A stretch of DNA of 64,000 bases, taken from assembly GCA_963965975.1 (NCBI GenBank), contig OZ014419.1, positions 1,736,001-1,800,000 of the forward strand. The letters are read 5' to 3'. The DNA is from Xestospongia bergquistia (Eukaryota; Porifera; Demospongiae; Haplosclerida; Petrosiidae). The translations under genes and the position numbers were made by a program. Of the stretch, positions 46,890 through 58,200 are shown one piece after another. Below the pieces are notes generated by a model. The model was not told where the DNA came from. It worked only from the letters and a program-made list of their open reading frames with translations, and ran no database searches. Numbering within the stretch: position 1 is the stretch's first letter; every line of letters begins with the position of its first letter.

Positions 46890-48630
46890 ATATTATTTTG
46901 TCGAACTAACTATTAATATGTACTGAACTTTGTTAGTAGAATAGTAAACAAGTCTTAAGTTGTGTAGTAATTGAAGTCTGCTATTACATTAACTATTGTA
47001 TACAATATGTTATTATCATTGTATATATAAGAACCAAAGTAAAACATCTATGATAATGTTGATACATAATAAATGTTTACTTGTTTAATTTAATTTTTAA
47101 ATTCTGTTTAAATAGTTAATTCCAATGAATAAATTTCTCTATATACATTATTTTGAGAACAGTTACATATCAACTAGGCCCTATACATGAATGTACAGTA
47201 GTTAAATACCTGATATGTAGATTACTACTGATACATCTAGGTAATATAATAAGTATGAACATAAACTTTAATCTTGTGTTTTCTTATAATGTATTTTCTT
47301 TGTTAATAGACGTTAGTGACTATAAATAAACAACAAAAATGTAAACAACACTGTAAATTGATTTGTATTCTATGTGTACATACTATTTAATGAACAATTC
47401 TTGTTGTAAGTCCCTTCAAAATGGACCTACAACATCCACTACAAATGCATTGTCTGATCCTTTTAGAAGTAGTAATGTTATATACAATTCTACCTTCTTC
47501 AAAACAGACTTAAAATAAGATAAAGCAATGTTGTTGTGTGTGTGTGTGTGTGCATATGTACCTCATCCAAACTACAGTATATCATGTGATAAAATATCTG
47601 ACTACTGTTCAGAAGATCCTTTCTGACTGCCATTTCTGTGTAAAATATACTTACCTTCAAGATCTCTTTGCTATGTATGTTAGTGCTACAATACTATGTG
47701 TGGAGTAATCATCACAATGATTATAAAACACAGTCCAAGAATACATCAATAAACCAATAGTGGATTTTCTGGATGGATGACATAACCCAATAGTAAAATC
47801 ATAGTAAAAAACCATTGGAAAGAATTTGAAAAACAACAGTTGAAATAAGAATATTTTCCTGTGATATCTACAGTCATTTATACAAAATGCACCAGTACGT
47901 TATTAGTTTAGTCTTTATATATATATTACAGTTTGACTGTTCAAACTACATCCTTCAAACAGTCAGTTATGACAACCAGCTATATCATGATATTTATTTT
48001 ACTACATACATATACACATACCACTTTCAACTGGAAATCCCTTTTGCAAGACAGTGCTACTATATATAAGAATATTTTCTCTTACAACTATATTTCATTA
48101 ACATGAAAAGAAATCTGTAACATACCTCAATTCTTGTTATAATCTCCATTACATGGTGTGTAATTTTAAAACATCAATTTGTTATTTCAAATTCATTTCA
48201 TTTATTAGTTATGTAGTGGTGAATAGGATAGATCTACAATGTACACACATAATGATTTCCTCAGTTTTAATTATCTAGAATAATTGTTGATAACATTGTA
48301 CAAGTAAGCATCAATAATTATATAACATGGATTCTATTAAAATTCAATTCCATGTATGGTATACCAGATAGTTAGTTAATATATGCTAGTACATTAATTG
48401 TACAAACATTACATCTGATGGTGTTTCTCAGTAAGTACTTGCATTATAGCTAGTTTTAGTGTGCCTATATATACTCATCTCTAGTAAATCCATGTGTTTT
48501 CCAAAACTCAGTAAATATACTGAACAACCTGCTAATATATAGTATGATATACAGTCATACTCATGTATGAAACTCATATAACAAATTCATATATTATAAA
48601 GCATCCTATATTTATTCATTAGTTGATGTT
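46890..48630. other. 3' flank of R4
   Basis: Nearly identical to 11926-13667, with an AATAAA about 240 bp after the stop. The minus-strand exon-like pair lies at 47416-47635. Confidence 0.55.
47416..47635 (-). other. Minus-strand exon-like pair with GT repeat in the proposed intron
   Basis: A copy of 12454-12670. A GTGTGTGT run has expanded exactly within the proposed intron, while the two open pieces stay readable. Product unknown. Confidence 0.35.
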
Positions 48631-48639
48631 ACTTGTAGT

Positions 48640-49692
48640 AATAGTATCAATGGCGGAGTTTTGACAGGATTGTTCTTCATTGGTTTTGTTACTGCTATCC
48701 TAGAAAAGTAGAGGAGAAAGATAGAATATTATTAGAACATGATTAATTATAAAAAGTAACATAGTCACTTGGGGTTATATTCTAAACTTTAAAGTTGATA
48801 GCTGTCATCAATGGAATGTAAGTTACTTATAATGAAACATTAATGTTTGTTTCTTTACAGGATCAACACATTCCAGCAATAGAGTCTGCTATAAAGGAAC
48901 ATGCTCAACTCTCCTGTAGTTGTTCATTAGTTAATGCTTCCTTTAAAGAAAGCACTCAATCATGTTCTAATAATATTCTATCTTTCTCCTCTACTTTTAT
49001 CTATGCTGCTAGTAATGGTCTTCTTACATCATCAGAGATAGTAGAACAAATGGAAAGAGATTTCAGTCCAGGAAGGAACACAACTCTAACAGTTAATGGA
49101 CAACAATTAACAGCAATCAATGAAATGAATGAATCTTGTAGTAATAGTATCAATGGCAGAGTTTTGACAGGATTGTTCTTCATTGGTTTTGTTACTGCTA
49201 TCCTGTGTGTAATGATTGTTATGACATTTATGTGAGTTTAAACAATGTCAATATTATTGATAGATTTACTGAGTTAGTATGTTAGTATGTTAGTACCTTT
49301 TCATTCTATGTAACCTTATTGCATCAGATTGACATTATTGGAGCTTTAATTAGTGAGAGTTGAGGATACATATAGTGGTATTAATTTAAGTGTCTTTAGC
49401 TTGAATTGTATGTCTTACAATTGTATATTCTTCCTTGTATTAGGTAACATTATTATTGGATATTATCATGTCTTAAACCTCAAGTGTTTAATTTTTAATT
49501 TGCATATCATTTCATCACTTCTATAGTATATTTATTTTAAAATTAAGAAAGACAAAGGGCACTCCTACACAAAAAGAGGTTGTACATTATGATACTAAGG
49601 CAGGATCTATGTCTTTGTTATCTAAAGAAACTTCACCGAGCTTACCTTCAAGAATAACTATGAGACAATCAACATCCATTTGGAATTGTTAA
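48640..49692 (+). pseudogene. Rearranged receptor fragment: juxtamembrane, TM and non-ITAM tail
   Basis: A first piece of transmembrane exon (48640-48705) breaks into an inverted segment at about 48709-48763. That segment is the reverse complement of the sequence that precedes and begins the fragment at 13651-13704. Next comes a scrap of the third Ig exon (AGTCACTTGGGGTTATATTC) fused to the linker exon, which ends at a GTAAGT donor. A complete membrane exon follows at 48861-49231 ([28 protein letters not shown]), then an open tail exon at 49527-49692 (LKLRKTKGTPTQKEVVHYD, ends SIWNC). The 3' part is readable but has no signal peptide or ligand domains. It is best seen as a scrambled stump. 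Confidence 0.72.
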
Positions 49693-49700
49693 TTTATTAA

Positions 49701-50049
49701 CTTTATTGTTTTGTTTCCCTAACCAATACTAGTACAATCAGAACCTTTTTCAAAGTTTGCGTATCTTTGCTTACTATTATTGTTGTTAGTTTATAAAAAT
49801 ATCCCTTTATAATATGTAGACTCCTCTTTCTCATTGTTCCAATGACTTCATTCATTCAGTTAATAGTGTGTTCTAATTTGTTATTATTGCATAGTAAATA
49901 AAGTTTAGTTGTTCAATGTATACAGAATGTGTAAGAGTGCATTCTCCATCTATCTACTTCATATTCCAGTTATGTACAGACTACTTTGGCATTGTTATAT
50001 TAGTAGATATCAAAAGATTCATCAAATAGATACTGTGACCAAAAATTGT
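49701..50049. other. 3' flank of the broken transporter copy
   Basis: It repeats bases 1-350 nearly identically. No gene is seen. Confidence 0.6.
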
Positions 50050-51568
50050 TTTTATATAGGGCCAGTAGTGACATCTTGTAGTGTTAGTACTGATAGTAGT
50101 CTGACAGCTACTCCTAGTGACTGATAGGCATACCATAGTCCAATCAGGAGACCCTGCATACTATGTGGACCCTAAGCTAAAATAAACTCCAGTACAGTCA
50201 AGGACACTAAAAAGTAACTTAATCCACTGATGAACTGTGATACAATGAGAAGAAGGATTTCATATCTTTGTAAACCATAAGGATCTGGTGAAATGCTGAC
50301 TAATGTTTCATTAGAGAAACATACTACATCACTATAAGTATAACTGATATACATCAGTGCTGTGTAAACAGTAGTCAGAGTAAATACTACAATTATCATT
50401 AACAAACCAATTCCCATTTTCTTCAACATGTTAGGTAGATGATGATGTAAACAAGGTCGTAGTAGACACATGTACACTGGAACACCAATTATGATAACAT
50501 AGTACATGAAATAATGTGATGATCCAATTTCTAGTACTGAAAACCTTCCAGTTCCATTTCTATAATAATAGTTTGAATATATCTCCCCTGGTTGTCTATT
50601 AGAACCCTGAAGTAATAATAATCCAAATAATGTTAACATTAACAAGAAAATACGTCCAAAACTTTTAACATCGTCGACTTGTTCAGTAGAAAATGGTCCT
50701 CCATATCTCTCTTTACTTAGATCTAGTCTGGTGGGAGGAAGTTCTCCATAAGTAAAGGCACTACATCTCACTGGTTGTTTGTGTTGTGTTGTGCTGAAAA
50801 GCTCAATACTTTTATGATCTGTTTAACTGGGTTAGTGTGACCTACTGGCTCAGTAAATAAATGACAACAACAACAGCAGATTATAACAACAATCAATAAT
50901 GAACAGGTAAGTGCAATAACAGACAATAATATCCAAATCCATGCTATGTATTTGTAGTATTCAAAGCTTAAAAATGATATTATAGAGGAAAGTGCATACT
51001 GAACAGCATACAATGTCCAGAAGTACCAGTGAACGAATTTACTGAGTTCTTCATTACTAGCAAATTGTAACTGATCTGTTCCAAACTGAATAGCATTAGC
51101 TTCAAATAAACCAAGTCCAAAATGATAGATTATGAATCCAGGAACAACTGGTATTAAAGCAGATTTGCCATCACGATATAGTATAACAGTTCCAGTGATA
51201 GAAGACAATGTAGCTACAGTTAGTCCAATCACTGCTATTACAGAGCCAATCATCATAACTTTATATCGAGTGAGTAGTGTTTCAGCTAGTAGGCCAGCCA
51301 CAGGATAAATAAGAAGAGTCATGATTTTAGCACTTAACAAAGCTATAAAAACGTCCCTCGTGTCCAAATCCAACTGTTTAAAACTGGCACTATACTCTAT
51401 TATACTAAGAAGTAGAAGATAATTGTCCAGACAATGTAGTAAGGTAGACCACAATAGCACTAAGAGAGCTCCTTTTAAGGGAACACAACAAATGGTACAA
51501 TATTTTGACAAATATTTTGTTGAAGTACTTTTCTTGCCATTCCTTATAAGTGGGATTGTCTCGCCCAT
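50050..51568 (-). pseudogene. POT-family transporter, frameshifted and interrupted
   Basis: This is the sister of the transporter at 300-1625, with the same N-terminal two thirds (MGETIPLIRNGKK start, FGTDQL and FVHWYFW motifs). About 14 extra bases near 50771-50790 shift the frame after KVLSFSAQ. The second part (RCSAFTYGELPP onward) is open to LEFILA and then meets TAG at 50172-50174. Past the stop the same frame still encodes SMQGLLIGLWYAYQSLG, typical of the last helices of this family, so the stop is a real lesion. It keeps the C-terminal region that its sister lost by deletion. Neither copy in the window is a full-length transporter. Confidence 0.8.
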
Positions 51569-51886
51569 TTTACTGTCTAGTCAGCTTCCAATAATGTTAA
51601 TAATTAACTTAATTACTCATAGTACAATCTGTACAGTATATACATTACATAGAATGTGCATATATAAATTGTGAAATACGTTTATTATTATTAAAATAGT
51701 ACCACTGCTGGTCTTGTTTAAAATCTGTTAATAAGTATATAGATATTGCTATATAATATGTTATAACTCTTCTACTCAACTACTTTCTCGTAATTATATA
51801 ATAGCATTAAACTACTGAAATCATATAATATTGAATGTACTCAGATCAGCATAAACAGTTATCATAGATATTATAAATCTACATAG

Positions 51887-51922
<36 letters not shown>

Positions 51923-51923
51923 A

Positions 51924-51993
<70 letters not shown>

Positions 51994-52339
51994 TATTATT
52001 ATTACTACATGTACACAGTTGTGTATTTGATTCCAGCAGTGATCAACTCAAGTTAATTATGTTATCATTCTATTAATTAAATTTAATTCCTTTTTCCTAT
52101 TTCTCTTGCAATTTTATCATTTTGTTCTTATCCATAGATAGACTGTTCATCCAATGCAAAAATAGGATGTTCTTAGAGGTATGGGCCGGGATTTGATTGA
52201 TGTGATGGATAGTCTTTTGAGATGTGAGTATAGTTTTTTTTTATGATGAAGGGTATAGTTTTAGTAGTGATATTGATAGAAGTACTCAATGATGTACACT
52301 ATTTTAGTTACTAAATTACACTTTGATAGATTCAATCAC
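51569..52339. other. Spacer between head-to-head transporter copies, unit 5
   Basis: Counterpart of 1626-2339. It contains the large compound microsatellite at 51887-51991 and no supported exon. Confidence 0.5.
51887..51991. repeat. (TC)n(AT)n(TG)n compound microsatellite
   Basis: About 105 bp of TC, then AT, then a long TG run. The TG part is missing from the counterparts at 1940 and 37037. Confidence 0.95.
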
Positions 52340-52650
52340 TCCTTGTATCAAAGGGGTTCTCTTAGATAGTGATACTGTAGCACTTCACTATACACTGTCT
52401 TGGGCTCTTTCTTATAATTACTATAGAGTATATTTATAGTGCCACTAGTCATGAATTAAACTGGAGGGACCTCTTTACAGTTTTCCTGGTTGCTAAAATG
52501 CTGACTCTTCTATTTTATCCTGTGGCTGACCCACTATACTCACTTGATTATAAAGTTATATGATTGATATTGTAATATAAATGATTGGATTAGCTGTGAT
52601 GATATGTCTTTTGTCTTGATTTGGAAGAATTGAATTCAGCTGTTTTGACA
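52340..52650 (+). pseudogene. Decayed plus-strand POT transporter fragment
   Basis: Counterpart of 2340-2640, with the same landmarks and breaks, head to head with the broken transporter at 50050-51568. Confidence 0.65.
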
Positions 52651-53689
52651 ATAATTTCCTAGACAACATTTATAATATCAAGTAGGAAGGATATTATACA
52701 GCTATTACAGATAATTGATCCTGATAGAGTAAAGTAAGAAAAAAGAAGTGTTTTAGAGGCAGAGTTTATCAGAATATTTAAGGTATCTGTATGTATGTAA
52801 AAATTATCATATTTGTAGGGACTAATTTATTTATGGCTTGTAGATAGCATGATATGTTGCCCCCATATGACTAATTGTGCTTGCATGGATTGGTTAATAA
52901 TCATGTTAAAATTACTTAAATGTGTTGTTTGTGTTGTTTTTGTAAGAAGATAATGTGGCTAAACCTATTAGCTAAAAAAATTGTACAAACTAACAACTTC
53001 GACAGTTCCATTCTACACAAGTAAAATTAATGGATGTCTTGTTTTGTTTAAAGTAATTACTTTTATTTAAGGTACATATCTAGATTACAACATTGCACAT
53101 TTGATAACCCAAGAGAGGAATGTCCAAGTTGATGAATGACTGAAATGGTCAAAAAATTTATCACCACTAAATGCATCATTGTTATCTGATATTCCAAATA
53201 ATAAATTTGACATGATCAGTATATATGTAAGTATATTTACTTGTTGTATTTATTTTCCCTTTTGTAGATTCATCTGATCATGATTAGATCTATAATCATC
53301 CTGTACATTCATCTTTATTGCTTTATGGTATGATGCATGAAAGTACATCTTCAACATCATTTATTCCACCTAGTTTAAATGTCATAACTGATGCTATGAT
53401 CAGGGAGAATTCTTAATTAGTGTATTCTGTACCTGTGCTATTATGTAAGGATAATGTAATTGCCTACTATCTTGTTAGTATTTTTCATATTGAGCTGACA
53501 TTAGCCATCCTTACATTATAGAAAAAGTTTTTTTTTTACTTATTACATAAAAATTCAGGCCCTAAACAATTAAAAGTAAAAATAAAATGGTGTACCACTA
53601 TAAAAACTGATTGCATGATTGATCTAATCAATATATAGTTAATACAGATTGCAAATTGCAAGTATGTAACAAATTATTTGATGCAAACT

Positions 53690-53812
53690 GAAAGTAAACA
53701 TGATACTGCTTTCATTCATAACATACTACCAGATTTGCTGAACATTCCTAACATACTATCAGATTAATTCTTTAGTCAATTTGATAGTATGTTAAAAAAA
53801 TACAATGTTTAC
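53690..53812. repeat. Type A foldback element with partly duplicated left arm
   Basis: ATAACATACTACCAGATT is followed by a second left arm, ATTCCTAACATACTATCA, then the loop and the right arm TGATAGTATGTTAAAAAAA. The extra arm suggests a nested insertion or local duplication. Confidence 0.65.
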
Positions 53813-53965
53813 TTTACCTGTAACCTATATATATAACCATATATTGATTAAATCAACCAATCAATTTTTACAATGATATATGTTATTATTAGAATAAAAG
53901 ACATCCAGTATATATAGGCATATTGACTATAACTATTCACCTATGCAATATTGAGAAGCAGGATG

Positions 53966-53999
<34 letters not shown>

Positions 54000-54306
54000 A
54001 AAATTCATGTGAACAACTTGTTGTACAAATTATTGTGTTGTAATAGTACAAAATACCAACAAATTAGTTATACAGTGAGTAATCATAAGTTCTAGTTTCC
54101 ATAGTAATCCACTAATGTAAGGTATAAATTGACTCTTATAATAACTGATTATTTTTATTAAATTAATTTTTACAGTGGTATAATATGTATAACAATAACA
54201 ATAATGATGATACATGTAACGTAAGATTGTGTACTCTACTACTACTAATAATTTATGATAGCAATAATATAAGTTAGTGATCATGATGTTATATATAACA
54301 GTTCTT

Positions 54307-54400
54307 TACTTGATTGATAAATGCTACATGCATCTTTACTATGATTAGACTACTTCTATCCACTGAGAAGGATGAGAGGGTACTGGATATTTATTAATTA
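54307..54400 (-). promoter_or_regulatory. Inverted copy of the receptor first exon and leader (decayed)
   Basis: Counterpart of 39796-39908. The reverse complement shows the leader with ATCCTTCTCAGTGGATAGAAG and then AAAGATGCATGTAGCATTTA, more diverged from exon 1 than the unit-4 copy. Confidence 0.6.
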
Positions 54401-55076
54401 GTAGGTATTTGCATTGTATGGCACATACTCAAATGGAAAATTAATAAATTTAGGTTCTATGGTTTAGGGTTTAGCGTCTAGGGTATAATATTAACTAATC
54501 TAGTCTAATGAACTAGCTCCTCCTCCTTTTTCATAAGCTGACAGGCAGAGGAGAGTCTAAAAGTGAACCTGGCTTACTACCCATTGAAATATTGCCAATA
54601 CCACAAAGATGTCAATGTTATGAATATAGCTATATCAATCAAATTCTTTGCTTAATTATGTGTTTTTATACAAGCTACCATGAGTTATATTTAAAGTTCA
54701 ATGGAAGTAACATGTACAGTAAGGTCATTGTAAATGAGAGAGGGAATAAATTTGGATGTATACATTTAACAGCTGGCCAAATAATCAGGATGTAGGAAAG
54801 TTAACGAAAATATTTAAATTTAAGATATCTTATTAGGCTATGGTTTGATTACAGTAGGATTTGTACTTGGCCCAAAGGTGAGAAAAATCATTTTGCTAAA
54901 TTTGGTATAATTTTTAGCAACTTGACGAGATAGATACATACCTTGAAGCTATAGAGATGAACAGTATGACATATATGTCAGTATTAATTTCATGACACTA
55001 TGACACCTTTGTGGTGCTGGTCCACATTACATACATTCCAATGAGGCAATAAGCCAATTTTGCTTCTAGTCCTTTT

Positions 55077-55098
55077 AACGTGACGTTTACGTCACGTT
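55077..55098. promoter_or_regulatory. CRE-like palindrome upstream of R5
   Basis: Perfect arms AACGTGACGT and ACGTCACGTT with a TT spacer, about 220 bp before the R5 ATG. Identical to that of R1. Confidence 0.65.
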
Positions 55099-55298
55099 AT
55101 TACTTTCTTCTCGTTACATTTGGCGTGCCATAACACGAGGGTCAGCTTATCAAAAGGAAGGAGGGGCTAGCACGCTAGGCTAAGTATTAATTTCTTATTA
55201 CAGTATTCATTTCTTTGCGCCGTACTAATAGCCGTTGTATGACTACTTAAACATCCAAGACCCTCTCATCCTTCTCAACGGATAGAAGCATAGTAAAG

Positions 55299-58200
55299 AT
55301 GCGGGATTCATCAGTTAAGGTAAAGAGACATTATATATAACATCATGATCACTAACTTATATTAATTATTACTATCATAAATTATTACTGTTAGTAGAGT
55401 GTACAATCTCATGTTACATATGTCATAGTTATTAGTCATACATACTTAAACACTAGAACATAATCCCTAAAATTGTCTTTTTTATGTTGAGGCTAGTTTG
55501 TCTTTACTTACTTTAGTTGAAGAATTTGATACTAATATTACTGATTTCACAACTGTACTGTGTAAAAGGTAAGTTCATTAAAGTAGATTGTGTTGCTATA
55601 TATTCTTTATATATTTGGATTAATCTAAATATTAAAGGTTATGTAATAAGATACTTACACTATAGGAGAAATAACTGAATAGTTCACTAATGTGTTTGTA
55701 CTTGTGTAATGGAGTTTTGAAAATTCTGATACTATGCCTAAGATCACAACACTTGCAGTAGAAGCTATGGCATGCCATTTATGTCAAAATGTCTTGATGA
55801 TTATGGAAGTTGTATATCATCATTATCATCATTATTATATTATTATACATTTCAATACTTAATAGTTGTGACATACTATCCAAATGCATATTATGGAGAA
55901 GGAAGTGGACCAATATGGTTGAAATATGTCTATTGTACTGGTACTGAGAGTAACTTATTGGAATGTCGAAGAGGATATCACATTGGCTATCCTTATAATT
56001 ACTGCTCTCACTCAAAAGATGTTAGTGTAGTTTGTCCAGGTATAGTTACTATACTACTAATCACATAATTATCATAATTTTATATTCTAGTTAACTCTTG
56101 TACACAAGGTGATGTTCGTCTCACTGATGGACTGGTACCAAATGAAGGAACAGTTGAAGTGTGTTATAATGGAGCTTGGACTTCTCTATGTTATTATGAT
56201 TTTGGCTATCAAGAAGCATTTGTAGTCTGTAGACAGTTAGGTCTTCCATCAACAAGTAATAATAATAATAATAATAATAATATATTACTTAATGTTTGGT
56301 ATATATAGGTGCAGAGTATTTATCATCTAACTACTTTGGTACTGGACATGGAATACCAACACTAACTAACTGGAGATGTATTGGAAATGAAACAAAATTA
56401 TTGGACTGCATTCATACCAGTGACTCTTCTTGTTTCTCATATCCTGGTGTGCATCATAGAGCAAGTATTAGATGTATAGGAATGATAGTGTCTGGTAATA
56501 TTTATTTCAAGATTAAAATATTCATTATTATGTAAATTTCACATGCATAGACAGCTGTGGTACAAGTGGTAATATGCGTCTTGTTGGATCTAATGGCCCT
56601 AATGATGTTGAGGGCAGAGTAGAGTACTGCAGTAATGGAGTATGGGGGACTGTGTCCTATTATGGGTTTGATGTAAATGATGGAAAAGTTGTCTGCAGGA
56701 AACTGGGATATCAGGAACCACGTAATATGAATATAAAGTTTGTAACTTAGTTTATTAGTTATTCTGTACAGGTGTACTGATATTTAGAAATTATGGACAA
56801 GGATCAGGTCCTGTTCTTTTTGTATATCTTGACATGTAATGGAAATGAGTTTACTCTGGATGACTGTAGTTTTAACTTAGATCCTTATTCCTATAGTCAC
56901 TTCACTGATGTTGTAGTCAGGTGTATGGAAAAAGGTTTTTAATGATTTGTATTATATCATTCAACATACTTTAATAGTTTCCACTGGTTGTACTCATGGT
57001 AACATTAGATTAGTAAATGGTTCCACTCTACATCAAGGAAGAGTAGAAATATGTCTCAACAAAGAATGGGGAACTGTCTGTGATACCTTTTGGGACAGAA
57101 AAGATGCTCAGGTTGTCTGTAGACAACTGGGATATGTCCCAACATGTAAACTAGCATTCATTAGTATATACATAATATTAACTGTGGATATTATAGGGGC
57201 ATCATTGTATATATCATCACAATTTGGAGATGGAAACTTACAACAAGTTATTTGGAATGTCCAATGTAGTGGTTCAGAGACATTTCTACTGAATTGTAGT
57301 TATCAACAAGATCATGGTTCTTTATGTGAATATGGTCATACTGTTGGAGTCAGATGTTATAGTAAGATAATAATATTACAATTATTGATATATTTTGTCT
57401 CAGACTCTGCATACTGTACTGAAGGAAATATCAGACTAGTTGGAGGAAATAGTCCAAATGAAGGAGATATACAAATATGTAGAAGTGGAGTGTGGGGATT
57501 TATATGTAGTGATTACTGGTATTACACAACAAATACAATTGTATTATGTAGACAACTGGGATATCACAGTGATAATAACTGTAAGTTTAATCTCTATCAT
57601 AATATTTTAACTATTCACTTGAAGAGCATGCTTATAGTTGGTATTCATTCTTTGGAGGAAGTCAAGACACTGCACCAATAGTATGGGATGAATTTGTCTG
57701 TGGAGGTAGTAAGACATCTCTAACTCAATGCTCTAAGGAAAACTATGGCTATTATAGTACATGTACAGGCACTGCAGGAATCTATTGTGCAGATCTAAGA
57801 CTTTACATATGTTACTAAAACAAATTACATCAATTGCTTTATATCCACAGATGTAGTTAACTGTACTAATTGGTCAGTTCGTTTAGTGGATGGTGAAAAT
57901 GATAATGAAGGCAAGGTTGAGATATGTATAGATGGAATATGGATGACAACAGAGGCAAATTATTGGTTTTATTCTCATGCTAAAATTGTATGTAGACAAC
58001 GTGGATATTATGACAAATGTAAAATAAATGTTTTATATGATAGTGAATACTTTAGCATACTGTAGGGTCAGTAGCTATCACAGATATAATTTGGAAAACT
58101 AAAAGTAAAAGAGTTGGCTACATCTATTCAGGTTGTACTGGAAATGAAACATCACTGAGTAATTGTTCTTATCATAAGCCCTGGCATTATAGATATTTGA

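Larger units (their letters stand above)
52651..55076. other. Unit-5 spacer, no gene
   Basis: It parallels 2641-4927. It holds a rearranged type A hairpin, an AT run (53969-53997) that has replaced the left end of the type B element, and an inverted exon-1 copy. Open frames at 54030-54284 and 54592-54795 lack any domain. Confidence 0.6.
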
